Source of the DNA: Lachnospiraceae bacterium UBA7202
GTDB lineage: Bacteria > Bacillota > Clostridia > Lachnospirales > Lachnospiraceae
Assembly: GCA_002490705.1 (NCBI GenBank)
Contig: DKUO01000053.1
Coordinates: 1-51,693, forward strand
Length of the DNA stretch: 51,693 nucleotides
Direction: 5' to 3'
Positions within the stretch are counted from its first letter, which is position 1. Each line of letters opens with the position of its first letter. Shown piece by piece: positions 42,615-51,642 of this stretch. The notes under the pieces were generated by a model that was not told where the DNA came from, did not search any database, and worked only from the letters and a program-made list of their open reading frames with translations. The translations under genes and the position numbers were made by a program.

Positions 42615-42643
42615 TTACTTTTTACGGAAAATAGTTGTATTCT
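42614..42643 (+). promoter_or_regulatory. candidate promoter of the adaptor-RND operon
   Basis: TTTACT (42614-42619), an 18-base spacer, TATTCT (42638-42643). Moderate match to sigma-A. Confidence 0.45.
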
Positions 42644-42683
42644 AAAGAGCGGACAGAGGGAAGCATATTTCGGAGGAGATGTT

Positions 42684-44453
42684 ATGAAGAAAAGGTACAT
42701 ATATTTGGCAAAAAAGGCAACTTCGGTTTTGGTTGTGACGGCGTGTCTTGCCATGCCGCTTACAGGGTGCGGACAGACGGCGGAGGCAGCGGAGACGGAG
42801 GAGGAAGAGAGCGATGCGATTCCCGTTGAGGTGCAGATGCCCAAGGCGGGGAGCCTTACCCTGAAAAATGAGTTTGTGGGAACGGTGAGTCCGCAGGAGT
42901 CGGTGTATGTGGTTCCCCTGGTATCGGCGGAGGTGTTAAACGCCGACATAAAGGTGGGCGATACCGTGACGGCGGGGCAAGAGTTATGTAAACTTGATCC
43001 CGAGGCGGCGGAATTGCAGCTTGCCAGTGCACAGGCCCAGTACAACAGTGCGGCGGCGGGGGTGCAGGCCGCGGAGGTGGGATACGAGATCGCGCAGGCG
43101 CAGTACGACAGCACGGTGGCACAGCTCGACGTGCAGAACGAGCAGACCCAGAGACAGAAAGATCTGACCATGTACCAGATGGATATGCAGCTCGACCAGA
43201 TCAGGGACGGCATTGAGGATATCGACGATCAGATCGCGGATCTGGAGGAGGACCGGAAGGACCTGAAAGAGCAAAAGAGCGATTTGAAGGACGCGAGAAA
43301 CCAGGCGGACCAGTATGAGGAGCTGGCGCAGGCGGATTATGACGCGGCGGCGGCGGCTTATGGATATCCGGAGGCGCAGAGAAATTATCAGGCGGCGGTG
43401 GCAACGGTGACGATGATGGAGTCCGGAGAGATAGAACATACGGAGGAACAACTTGCTGCTGCAAAAAATGCATTACAGAGTGCGGATAAAAACTTGCAGG
43501 ATATTGAGCTGAAGTTGAAGCCCCACCAGGCAAATTTACAGGCGGCTCAGAGCGCGGCTTCCCAGATGGATTCCGCCTACGAGCAGGTCAAGGACGGAAT
43601 CGAGCAGATCGACGACGGGAAAGCGAAGCTGGAAGAATCGCGTGCCGATACTTATGAGACGTTGGGAGAGACGGAAGTGGTAAAGAACCTGACGGAGGCA
43701 CAGCTTAACATTGATACCACGCCGGTGCAGGAGGCAGGCAAGAGAACGGCGGCTCTGGGAGTGGATTCCGCGGCGGCGCAGGTAAACAGCGCCAAGGTAG
43801 GTGCGGCGGGCGCCAAAGTGGGAATCGACAGCGCGGAGTATCAGCTGGACATGTATACCCTCACAGCGCCCATCGACGGCGTGATCGAGGCGGTGAATGT
43901 GGAGGCCCATGATTTTGCGTCTCCCGGCAATCCGGCCTTTGTGATTTCCAATAAAGATACCATGACGGTTACCTTCGGGGTGAGCGAGGGCATTCGCGGT
44001 ACTTTGAAGGTGGGTCAGAAGATAGAGGTGGACAGAAACGGTAAGATTTACAGTGCGGCGATCACGGAAATCGGCAGTATGATTGACCAGACCACGGGAT
44101 TGTTTATGATCAAGTCCTGTGTGAGCACGCCGGACGACAGTCTGCTCACGGGCAGCACCGTGAAAGTGACGGCGGATACCTACAGTAAAAGCGGCGTTCT
44201 GCTGATCCCTTACGATGCGGTCTACTACGACAACAGCCAGCCTTATGTCTATGTGGCGGAGGGCGATGTGGCTAAGCGCAAGGACATTGAGACGGATATT
44301 TTTGACGAACAGACCATGACGGTTGTATCCGGGCTTACGGCGGAGGATAAGCTGATCACCAGCTGGTCGGCGAATCTGCGTGACGGCGCTGTTATTTCGG
44401 CGCAGGAGGTTCAGGAGCCGGAGGGTGATGCAACCCCGGCGGCAGAAGAGTAG
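42684..44453 (+). CDS. lipidated RND/HlyD-type adaptor with extended coiled coil
   Basis: 589 residues, about 200 longer than usual adaptors. Signal peptide with lipobox LTGC (Cys about residue 29), so it is tethered outside the membrane. Lipoyl half-motifs flank a long helical hairpin: VSAEVLNADIKVGDTVTAGQ (about 80-100) and YTLTAPIDGVIEAVNVEAHD (about 393-412). The ~290 residues between them are coiled coil, with a Glu/Asp-rich DQIADLEEDRKDLKEQKSDL segment. Beta-barrel and membrane-proximal parts follow (VTFGVSEGIRGTLKVGQKIE). SD GGAGGAGATG upstream. The RND pump starts 11 bases after the stop. In a monoderm cell the long hairpin cannot dock an outer-membrane channel, so its job is open. 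Confidence 0.9.
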   Translation: MKKRYIYLAKKATSVLVVTACLAMPLTGCGQTAEAAETEEEESDAIPVEVQMPKAGSLTLKNEFVGTVSPQESVYVVPLVSAEVLNADIKVGDTVTAGQELCKLDPEAAELQLASAQAQYNSAAAGVQAAEVGYEIAQAQYDSTVAQLDVQNEQTQRQKDLTMYQMDMQLDQIRDGIEDIDDQIADLEEDRKDLKEQKSDLKDARNQADQYEELAQADYDAAAAAYGYPEAQRNYQAAVATVTMMESGEIEHTEEQLAAAKNALQSADKNLQDIELKLKPHQANLQAAQSAASQMDSAYEQVKDGIEQIDDGKAKLEESRADTYETLGETEVVKNLTEAQLNIDTTPVQEAGKRTAALGVDSAAAQVNSAKVGAAGAKVGIDSAEYQLDMYTLTAPIDGVIEAVNVEAHDFASPGNPAFVISNKDTMTVTFGVSEGIRGTLKVGQKIEVDRNGKIYSAAITEIGSMIDQTTGLFMIKSCVSTPDDSLLTGSTVKVTADTYSKSGVLLIPYDAVYYDNSQPYVYVAEGDVAKRKDIETDIFDEQTMTVVSGLTAEDKLITSWSANLRDGAVISAQEVQEPEGDATPAAEE

Positions 44454-44464
44454 GGAGGCACAGC

Positions 44465-47400
44465 ATGAATTTGACAAAATTGGCGATGCGCCGTCCCGTA
44501 TCCACAGCCCTCATTGTTTTGGCATTGGTGGTGTTTGGCCTGACTTCCGTGTTAAGTTTCCGGTTGGAACTGACGCCGGATATGGAACTGCCCATGCTTC
44601 TTGTCTACACGATTTATCCGGGGGCGGACCCGGAGAGTGTGGAGGAGCTGGTTACCAAACCGATAGAGTCCGCAGGTGCGGAGCAGAGCGGTGTTACGAC
44701 CTATACCTCTCAATCGTCGGAAAACATGTCCATGGTGATGTTTCAGTATGAGTACGGGACAGATCTGGACGAAGCCTATATGGATCTACAGACGGCGATT
44801 AATACGGCGAAGACGGCCATGCCGGAGGATATGAATGACCCCGTTATCATCGAAATGGCGATGGATCAGATGGAGACCATGGACGTCTCCGTGATGGCGG
44901 TGGGCGACAGCGACGTGTTAAGCTATGTGAACGATACTATGGTTCCGGAGCTGGAAACGCTGTCTGGCGTAGCGCAGGTTCAGGTTTCAGGCGGTAAAGA
45001 GAACTATATCAAGGTGGAGTTAAATTCCCAGGCCATGAAACAGTATGGCGTTACCATGAGCGGTATTTCCCAGACAATCGGGGCCATGGATTTTACAGTG
45101 CCTGTGGGAAGCGTCAGTCAGGGAACGCAGGATATCGCCATTTCCAGTGCGGCGGATATTTCCGGCGTGGTGCAGATTCAAAATATTCCGATTACGACGG
45201 CAAGGGGACAGGTCATTCCCCTTTCGGAGCTGGCGACCGTGACGGAGAGTCAGGTGCAGGATTCCGGCGTCAGCCGTACCAACGGACAGGAGGATATCAC
45301 CGTCGCCATCACAAAGAAAAAAAGCTACGGAACGGTAGATGTGACCAGATCCGTGGAGAGACTGTTGGAGAGATTACAGGCTTCCAATGACACGGTGAAG
45401 ATCGACGTGGTCTATAATGCCAGCGATTCCATTATCTCTTCCCTGACCTCAGTGGGGGAGACACTGGTACTTGGCGTCATTTTGTCCATGCTGGTACTGT
45501 TTATCTTTTTTGGCGATTTGCGTGCCAGCCTGATCGTGGGAAGCTCCATGCCGATCTCATTGTTTGCCACCATGATCGGCATGAATATGCTGGGCTTTAC
45601 CTTCAATGTGGTGACCATGGGCGCATTGGTGATCGCCATCGGTATGATGGTGGACAGCTCCATTGTCGTGCTGGAAAGCTGTTTCCGGTTAAAAGACCAG
45701 ACGGGCGAGTATTATGATTCCGCCCTGAAAGGAACCGGATATGTGACGGCATCCATCATTGCTTCGACGATCACCACGGTGGTGGTATATCTGCCGTTAA
45801 GCACCATGAAAGGGTTGTCCGGGCAGCTTTTTGCACAGCTTGGCATGACCATTATCATGGCAATGTTGACGTCCTTAATTGTGGCAATGACGATTATTCC
45901 GCTTTTGTTTGGCAAGTTTAAGCCGCAGGAGAAGAAGGAACTTCCGGTTAATAAGCTTCTGCGCAAGATCAACAGCGGATATGAGAAACTGTTACATAAA
46001 CTTTTAAATAAAAAGAAAACCGTCATGGTGATCTCTGTGCTCCTGCTGGTAGGTGCGTTTTTGCTGGTGAGCAACACCAACTCGGAGCTGATGCCTACGA
46101 TGGATGAGGGCGCGTTTACTATAAGCGTAAGCTTCCGCTCCGGCACAAAGGCGGAAGCAGTGGAGGAAAAGACCCGGTTTTTGGAAGAAATGGTAGCGGC
46201 AGATGAGGATATTGACGAGTATTCTTATTATGTTTCGTCCAGCTCGGCAAGCGTGAGGGCATATTTGAAGGACGACGCCGATATTTCCACGAATCAGGCG
46301 GTAGAGAAATATTCCGAAGCGTTAAAAGATGTGACCGGCATGGATATCAGCATCCAGTCCAGCGGCGCCAGCATTACGTCCATGATGGGCGGCGGCATTG
46401 AGATTGATTTACAGGGCAGGGATCTGGATGATTTAAAAGCTGCTTCCAGAGAAGTGGAGGAAATGCTGACGAAGATTCCCGGCGTGTTACAGGTGTCTTC
46501 CAATCTGGCGGATGCTTCCACACAGGTGGAAGTGGTGGTTGACCCGCTTAAGAGTATGGCGGTGGGACTGCCGCCGGTTCAGGTGGCGGGAGAGATGCGA
46601 AACACCTTAAGCGGTGTTGAAGCGGCTACCCTTACCAGAAACGGAGAAGAGTTTAAGGTTCGGCTGGAATATCCCGAGGGCGAGTACGAGAATATGAATG
46701 ATCTGCTGAACCTGACTTTGGCAACGCCGGTTGGCACGCAGATTCCCCTGTCGGAAGTGGCGGAAATACAGTATAAGGATGCACCGATTACGCTGACTCG
46801 GGTGGACGGCATGTATCAGGTGGCTGTCATGGCGAACACCACGGAAGCGGAGCGGTTTACGGCGCAGGATGCGGCGGACAAGGCGATGGACCAGATGGTG
46901 CTGCCGCGGGGAGTCACCGAATCCGAAAGTATGATGAACGAGATGATGAATGAGGAGTTTCAGGCGATCATCGAGGCAATCTTTACGGCAGTCTTCCTGA
47001 TCTTCCTCGTGATGGCGATGCAGTTTGAATCTCCCAGATTTTCGGCCATGGTCATGATGAGTATTCCCTTTGCACTGATCGGCTCTTTCGGACTGCTCTT
47101 TATCACCGGGTCTACGTTGAGCATGGTATCGTTAATGGGTGTGCTGATGTTAGTCGGTATCGTGGTGAACAACGGTATTCTCTATGTGGATACGGCCAAT
47201 AAACTGCGGGAGGAAATGCCGCTAAATGATGCGCTGGTACAGAGCGGGCAGATGCGTCTGCGCCCCATTCTTATGACTACGCTGACCACCATTCTTTCCA
47301 TGGTGCCTATGTCGCTTGGAATCGGCGACGGTTCCATTATGATGCAGGGTATGGCGCTGATCATCATCGGCGGACTGGTGGCATCTACGATCCTGATTTT

Positions 47401-47515
47401 GATTTTGCTGCCGACCTTCTATCTGATCATTGATAAACAGAGCAGAAGAGAGCACAGGGAGGCAAAGAGGGCGAGAAGGCTGGAAAGAAAACAGAGAAAG
47501 ACAGAGAAAGAATAA
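44465..47515 (+). CDS. RND-family efflux transporter permease
   Basis: 1016 residues, proton-driven exporter of the HAE/AcrB group. Twelve helices with two large outer loops are implied by the repeats: LRLELTPDMELPMLLVYTIY-like RLELTPDMELPMLLV early on, TM4 with GMMVDSSIVVLESCF (the first Asp of the AcrB Asp pair kept, the second replaced by Ser) and TM10 with LVGIVVNNGILYVDTANKLR. Starts MNLTKLAMRRPVSTALIVLA as usual. SD AGGGAGG upstream. Works with the lipidated adaptor. Substrates could be antimicrobials, bile acids or surface lipids; not decidable here. The 3' end meets a bidirectional terminator with the convergent cyclase gene. Confidence 0.96.
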   Translation: MNLTKLAMRRPVSTALIVLALVVFGLTSVLSFRLELTPDMELPMLLVYTIYPGADPESVEELVTKPIESAGAEQSGVTTYTSQSSENMSMVMFQYEYGTDLDEAYMDLQTAINTAKTAMPEDMNDPVIIEMAMDQMETMDVSVMAVGDSDVLSYVNDTMVPELETLSGVAQVQVSGGKENYIKVELNSQAMKQYGVTMSGISQTIGAMDFTVPVGSVSQGTQDIAISSAADISGVVQIQNIPITTARGQVIPLSELATVTESQVQDSGVSRTNGQEDITVAITKKKSYGTVDVTRSVERLLERLQASNDTVKIDVVYNASDSIISSLTSVGETLVLGVILSMLVLFIFFGDLRASLIVGSSMPISLFATMIGMNMLGFTFNVVTMGALVIAIGMMVDSSIVVLESCFRLKDQTGEYYDSALKGTGYVTASIIASTITTVVVYLPLSTMKGLSGQLFAQLGMTIIMAMLTSLIVAMTIIPLLFGKFKPQEKKELPVNKLLRKINSGYEKLLHKLLNKKKTVMVISVLLLVGAFLLVSNTNSELMPTMDEGAFTISVSFRSGTKAEAVEEKTRFLEEMVAADEDIDEYSYYVSSSSASVRAYLKDDADISTNQAVEKYSEALKDVTGMDISIQSSGASITSMMGGGIEIDLQGRDLDDLKAASREVEEMLTKIPGVLQVSSNLADASTQVEVVVDPLKSMAVGLPPVQVAGEMRNTLSGVEAATLTRNGEEFKVRLEYPEGEYENMNDLLNLTLATPVGTQIPLSEVAEIQYKDAPITLTRVDGMYQVAVMANTTEAERFTAQDAADKAMDQMVLPRGVTESESMMNEMMNEEFQAIIEAIFTAVFLIFLVMAMQFESPRFSAMVMMSIPFALIGSFGLLFITGSTLSMVSLMGVLMLVGIVVNNGILYVDTANKLREEMPLNDALVQSGQMRLRPILMTTLTTILSMVPMSLGIGDGSIMMQGMALIIIGGLVASTILILILLPTFYLIIDKQSRREHREAKRARRLERKQRKTEKE

Positions 47516-47530
47516 AAGAATGACAGAGAA

Positions 47531-47574
47531 AAAAGACCGGTTTCGGAGCTTACTGTATCCGAAACTGGTCTTTT
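47531..47574. terminator. bidirectional terminator overlapping the cyclase 3' end
   Basis: A 17-base stem (47531-47547 with 47558-47574; one G-T pair) with T runs on both outer sides. It serves the RND operon on + and the cyclase gene on -; the cyclase's last codons and stop (47550-47552) lie in the stem and loop. Confidence 0.9.
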
Positions 47575-48965
47575 CCGTTCCACTTGGCGTTATAGAGAGC
47601 CTTATCGGCGTTTTTGTAAAGCAGTTCATAGGTGTTGTTGGCAGCCAGACTTACGCCGATGCTGGTGGAGAGTTTCTGGTCGGGGTATTTGCTGTCAAAG
47701 TTTTGGTGGACTACGGAGATAAATTTCTTCAGCATACCGTTGATTTCGTTAATGGAAATGTCGCGGCCGGTGAAGACGGCAAATTCATCGCCGCCTAAGC
47801 GTCCTACGATATCTTTGTTGCGGTTAAAATAGTTCTCTAAAATGGAGGCGAATTCCCGCAGGACCTGGTCGCCGACAGGATGGCCGAGCTGGTCGTTGAT
47901 CAGCTTGAAGTTATCCATGTCTAATATCATTAAAATGCCCTGATCAGGTCTTTCCGCGAGTGACAGGCGAACAAGTTCCTCAAACCCTTCCCGATTGAGA
48001 AGTTTGGTCAGCGGATCCATTTTGGCTTTTGTGCGGATCGAGCTCATTTCCTTAGAGAACAGGGAAGTCAGGAAAAAGAGGAGTGCGGAGGCAATGACGG
48101 CGATGACCAGCATGGGAAATTCGATCCGCCATAGATCCTTTAACACTTCATTCCGGTTCATACAGGTGACAAAATACCAGTCTGTATTGGGAATGGTATT
48201 GATGTTAACAAAATAGACGCTCTCGTCGCCGAGTATTTCAGCCTGACCGCTTCTGCCCGCATCTAAAAGTCCGCTGATATTTTGATATAAAATGGAATCG
48301 TTGTCAGAGGATAAAATAGTGCCGGTCACCAATTCGTCAGAGCTGGCTACGATGAGACGGCTTTCTTTGGTGACAAAAAAAGCGTGCTCGATCTTGTCGT
48401 ATGTAATTGCATCTGCCAGCTGGGCCGCATAGTCCAGATAGACGTCCGTGGAAAGGACGGTTACGCCGGGAGAAGTGTTCAAACGGCTGGTGACGCTCAC
48501 GCACGCGCCGCCTGTCATGGCGTCCACATAGGGCTCGCCGAAGGTGGGAAGGGAATGGGTAAGGCCCTCCTGATACCAATCTCTTTCAGTGACAACATAA
48601 TCCTCTTCGGGAACCCAGCCGGAGGCGTCAAAATAATTTCCGAGGTCGTCGCCCATGTACAGACCGTACGGATAAGCCTCGTGGGTGTCCACGCTGGTGC
48701 CCATTAATTCGTAGACAGCCTCGTTTTCAAGGCCGAGCCGTTCGATCATATCCTTGTAGATCGTCACTTCATTTATGACGGAGTCGATCCATGCACTTAT
48801 TTTTTCGGCATAATACTGGGATTCCAGAGAGAGTTTTTCCTTGGAACGGGTCAGAATTTCCTGCCGGACAAGCATAAAATAAATGATGATCATGACAAGA
48901 ACGATAGGCACTATGGTGCCCACTAATTTGATATTGGTCCAGATATATCGGCGTTTTGCTTTCAA
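47550..48965 (-). CDS. membrane diguanylate cyclase with Cache sensor
   Basis: 471 residues from TTG 48965, chosen because GGGGAGG sits seven bases upstream; an ATG at 49025 has no SD. TM helix 1 at about 14-33, a double-Cache-like outer sensor (about 40-270, with ERDWYQEGLTHSLPTFGEPY and SVTSRLNTSPGVTVLSTDVY), TM helix 2 (about 288-308, MLVIAVIASALLFFLTSLF), then GGDEF with intact GRLGGDEF (about residues 389-396) and DPLTKLLNREGFEE. It should make c-di-GMP in response to an outer ligand. The R-x-x-D inhibitory site five residues before GGDEF is not evident. Convergent with the RND operon. Confidence 0.93.
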   Translation of the reverse strand: MKAKRRYIWTNIKLVGTIVPIVLVMIIIYFMLVRQEILTRSKEKLSLESQYYAEKISAWIDSVINEVTIYKDMIERLGLENEAVYELMGTSVDTHEAYPYGLYMGDDLGNYFDASGWVPEEDYVVTERDWYQEGLTHSLPTFGEPYVDAMTGGACVSVTSRLNTSPGVTVLSTDVYLDYAAQLADAITYDKIEHAFFVTKESRLIVASSDELVTGTILSSDNDSILYQNISGLLDAGRSGQAEILGDESVYFVNINTIPNTDWYFVTCMNRNEVLKDLWRIEFPMLVIAVIASALLFFLTSLFSKEMSSIRTKAKMDPLTKLLNREGFEELVRLSLAERPDQGILMILDMDNFKLINDQLGHPVGDQVLREFASILENYFNRNKDIVGRLGGDEFAVFTGRDISINEINGMLKKFISVVHQNFDSKYPDQKLSTSIGVSLAANNTYELLYKNADKALYNAKWNGKDQFRIQ

Positions 48966-49026
48966 TGAAAAAACCTCCCCGGAAAGCGGTATAAAATTAC
49001 ATTTTATCGCAATATGAATTACCATA

Positions 49027-49054
49027 ATTTTATCATATGCATAGGGAAAGTCAA
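49027..49054 (-). promoter_or_regulatory. sigma-A promoter of the diguanylate cyclase gene
   Basis: On the minus strand: TTGACT (49054-49049), a 16-base spacer, TAAAAT (49032-49027), giving a leader of about 55 bases before the TTG start. Confidence 0.6.
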
Positions 49055-49086
49055 GGCGGCGCTTCTATTGACAAATGGAGGGGCAG

Positions 49087-49125
49087 ATGCTAACGTTGAG
49101 GCAAAACAAAAAGTGTAGAAAGTAA
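49087..49125 (+). CDS. 12-codon leader ORF abutting the kinase start
   Basis: GGAGGGG lies a few bases before ATG 49087, which opens MLTLRQNKKCRK and ends in TAA (49123-49125). The kinase ATG is the very next codon and in the same frame. It may set translation coupling for the kinase, which has no SD of its own, or be the original N-terminus cut by a stop mutation. Not tested by conservation. Confidence 0.4.
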   Translation: MLTLRQNKKCRK

Positions 49126-50613
49126 ATGAAGAGGCAAAAATTGCAGACTATGAAATATTCCATGAAACGGCAGTTCGCTTTTATTTTCATCACGCTGATT
49201 ACGGGTACGCTTCTTTTGTGCCTGATTTTAAATTCGACGCTTCTTGGCTCTTATTATATTAATAAGAAGCAAAATGCGTTGGTGAGCGCGTACCACAGTA
49301 TCAATGAGGCTTCGAGTGCAGGAGATATCACGTCGGAAGAGTATGATATCGAGCTGAAAAAGATCTGCGACAAATACAATATTCAGGTATTGGTGGTGGA
49401 CGGGGAGTCGGAAGCGGTCAAGTATTCCATGAACGATCCAAAGACCGTGCTCAAACAGCTGCTTGACAATATCTTTCTCGGCGTAGACGAGGACAGCCTC
49501 CTGATCAATGCGGAAAACTACAAGATGCAGGTGATCCGGGATTATAAGACCCAGACAGAGTATATTGAAATGTGGGGTATGCTGGATAACGGATATCTTT
49601 TCATGCTGCGGAGCGCTTTGGAGGGAATCCGGGAGAGCGTGTCCATTTCCAACCACTTTTTGGCCTATGTGGGATTGATTGCAGTTCTGGTCAGTGTTTT
49701 TCTGGTGGTTTGGGTTTCCAACCGGGTTGCAAAACCGATTCTGGAGCTTGCCAATATTTCGGAGCGAATGAAACATTTGGATTTCGAGGCCAAGTATACG
49801 GGAAATGACAAGACGGAAATCGCCATACTCGGCAATAATATTAATGAAATGTCTGAGGCATTGGAAAAGACGATCTCCGAGCTGCGCACGGCCAACAATG
49901 AACTTTTGAAGGATATTGAGAGAAAGAATCAGATGGATGAGAGACGCCGGGAGTTCCTTTCCAATGTTTCCCATGAGCTGAAGACGCCGATTGCGCTGAT
50001 ACAGGGCTACGCGGAGGGACTGAAAGAGGGAATCAATGACGATGCGGAGAGCCGGGAATTTTACTGTGATGTGATTATGGACGAGGCGGCTAAGATGAAC
50101 GCTCTGGTAAAGAACCTCCTCACCCTCAATCAATTGGAAGCGGGAAATGACGTTGTGAATATGGAGCGCTTTGATGTGGCGGCACTGGTAAAAAATTATA
50201 TTGCCTCCGCGGATATTTTGATCAGGCAAAAGGAGATTTCCGTGCGCATGGAGGACTACGATCCGATTTATGTCTGGGGCGATGAGTTCCGGGTAGAGGA
50301 AGTGTTCATGAACTACTTCACCAATGCTATCAATTATGCAAAAAATGAGAAGATAATTGATGTTAAGATAGTGCGGTCAGATGGTAAGGTGCGGATATCG
50401 GTATTTAATACGGGAAGCCCGATCCCGCAAGAGAGCGTGGCGCATTTGTGGGAGAAATTTTATAAGGTAGATAAAGCCAGAAGCAGGGAGTACGGCGGAA
50501 GCGGTGTCGGCCTTTCCATTGTCAAGGCGGTCATGGAATCCATGAATCAGCAGTATGGGGTGATCAATTACGATAATGGAGTGGAATTTTGGTTTGAATT
50601 GGATATGGCATGA
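49126..50613 (+). CDS. HAMP-type sensor histidine kinase without adjacent regulator
   Basis: 495 residues. TM helix 1 at about 16-40, an outer sensor of about 135 residues (STLLGSYYINKKQNALVSAY onward), TM helix 2 at 179-198, HAMP at about 199-252 (RVAKPILELANISERMKHLD), HisKA with H283 in SNVSHELKTPIALI, HATPase with FMNYFTNAINYAKNE and the G box GGSGVGLSIVKAVMES. Starts in frame directly after the stop of a short leader ORF that has the SD. No response regulator lies on either side; the OmpR-type regulator at 38810 is the only lone candidate in the window. Confidence 0.92.
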   Translation: MKRQKLQTMKYSMKRQFAFIFITLITGTLLLCLILNSTLLGSYYINKKQNALVSAYHSINEASSAGDITSEEYDIELKKICDKYNIQVLVVDGESEAVKYSMNDPKTVLKQLLDNIFLGVDEDSLLINAENYKMQVIRDYKTQTEYIEMWGMLDNGYLFMLRSALEGIRESVSISNHFLAYVGLIAVLVSVFLVVWVSNRVAKPILELANISERMKHLDFEAKYTGNDKTEIAILGNNINEMSEALEKTISELRTANNELLKDIERKNQMDERRREFLSNVSHELKTPIALIQGYAEGLKEGINDDAESREFYCDVIMDEAAKMNALVKNLLTLNQLEAGNDVVNMERFDVAALVKNYIASADILIRQKEISVRMEDYDPIYVWGDEFRVEEVFMNYFTNAINYAKNEKIIDVKIVRSDGKVRISVFNTGSPIPQESVAHLWEKFYKVDKARSREYGGSGVGLSIVKAVMESMNQQYGVINYDNGVEFWFELDMA

Positions 50614-50651
50614 GGTTTGGCTGGAATAACTGGCAACCGTCAGGTTTTGAC

Positions 50652-50680
50652 TTGTAAGAATAGAAATTGTAGGGTATAAT
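50652..50680 (+). promoter_or_regulatory. sigma-A promoter of the 50809 lipoprotein gene
   Basis: TTGTAA (50652-50657), a 17-base spacer, TATAAT (50675-50680). Transcription would start near 50687, giving a leader of about 120 bases. Confidence 0.6.
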
Positions 50681-50687
50681 GGAATAG

Positions 50688-50736
50688 CCGCGGAATAAAA
50701 ACAAGCGCTGTATCGAGCCATTTGTTTTTATTGCGG
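50688..50736 (+). other. long hairpin at the 5' end of the lipoprotein mRNA
   Basis: CCGC (50688-50691) plus AATAAAAACAA (50694-50704) pair with TTGTTTTTATTGCGG (50722-50736); two G are bulged. It would begin at the predicted first base of the transcript. No T run follows, so it is a stability or regulatory element rather than a terminator. Confidence 0.5.
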
Positions 50737-50808
50737 CGTTAATAAAGAGTGCAGTGTATGAGGTTGCGAGCTTTAGCGTAGTTTTTTAGAATAGGGAGAG
50801 ATACGAAC

Positions 50809-51534
50809 GTGAAAAAAATGAATGTGCTTCTGTGTAGTGTGGCGGCGGCGTTTTTGATGACAGGCTGCGGGGAGATGCCGGAACTGACACAGGAGGAGTC
50901 AGAATTGATATCAGAATATGCGGTAGGTGTGCTGTTAAAATATGATACGGCATATAACAACCGGTTGGTCGACACCCCGGCTGATGATCCGGCGGAGGAG
51001 GAGACGGAGCTTCCTGAGGAGGAGAATCCGGAAGAGGAACCCGAACCCGAAATGGAGGAGCCTGCTGAGGTAGTGGATGTGAGTCAGGACGAAGAAGAAG
51101 CGCAGCCGATGGTGTCCTCTGTGGAGGAGTATTATGGTATTCCGAATGTGATGATCAGCTATACGGGGTATGAACTGACTGATTCGTATCCGCCGTCAGA
51201 GGAAGGGGAGGTCCCCGTCTTTTCCATGGATGCTTCGGCTGGAACGCAGCTTCTGGTTTTGAAGTTTAACGTACAGAACACAAGCGGACAAGACCAGCAG
51301 ATGAATATGCTGGGATATGGCGCTACATTTCGTGTTTCTGTGAATGGGGAGGCCAGCAAGGGAGCCCTTGCGACAATGCTGGTGAATGACATGCAGACCT
51401 ACGATGACGTCATTCCGGCGAATACATCGGTGGAAATGGTCAGCATTGTGGAGGTGCCTCAGGGCACGAATGTGGGCAGCATTGAGTTTATTCTCCGCGG
51501 AAACGGAGAGGACGGGACGCTCACATTACAGTAG
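50809..51534 (+). CDS. lipoprotein with acidic linker and immunoglobulin-like domain
   Basis: 241 residues. Signal peptide with lipobox MTGC (Cys about residue 20). A Glu/Pro-rich acidic linker (about 60-105) leads to a ~130-residue C-terminal domain with strands such as GTQLLVLKFNVQNTSGQDQQ and SVEMVSIVEVPQGTNVGSIE, resembling DUF4352/TelA-like immunoglobulin-fold domains of Gram-positive lipoproteins. GTG 50809 has AGGGAGAG eight bases upstream; the ATG at 50818 would be 17 bases away. Ligand and partners unknown; no operon partner is visible. Confidence 0.82.
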   Translation: MKKMNVLLCSVAAAFLMTGCGEMPELTQEESELISEYAVGVLLKYDTAYNNRLVDTPADDPAEEETELPEEENPEEEPEPEMEEPAEVVDVSQDEEEAQPMVSSVEEYYGIPNVMISYTGYELTDSYPPSEEGEVPVFSMDASAGTQLLVLKFNVQNTSGQDQQMNMLGYGATFRVSVNGEASKGALATMLVNDMQTYDDVIPANTSVEMVSIVEVPQGTNVGSIEFILRGNGEDGTLTLQ

Positions 51535-51613
51535 AAATTGGCTGTTTCTGATTGCAAAATATAGGACTGCATGTAATAGGAAAAAGAAATTTGTATGAAA
51601 TTTGAATTTGGCG

Positions 51614-51642
51614 TTGACATCTAATATCTGATCTGCTATTAT
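51614..51642 (+). promoter_or_regulatory. consensus sigma-A promoter at the window end
   Basis: TTGACA (51614-51619), a 17-base spacer, TATTAT (51637-51642). It drives something beyond the window; a short open stretch from ATG 51674 is too short to call. Confidence 0.75.
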
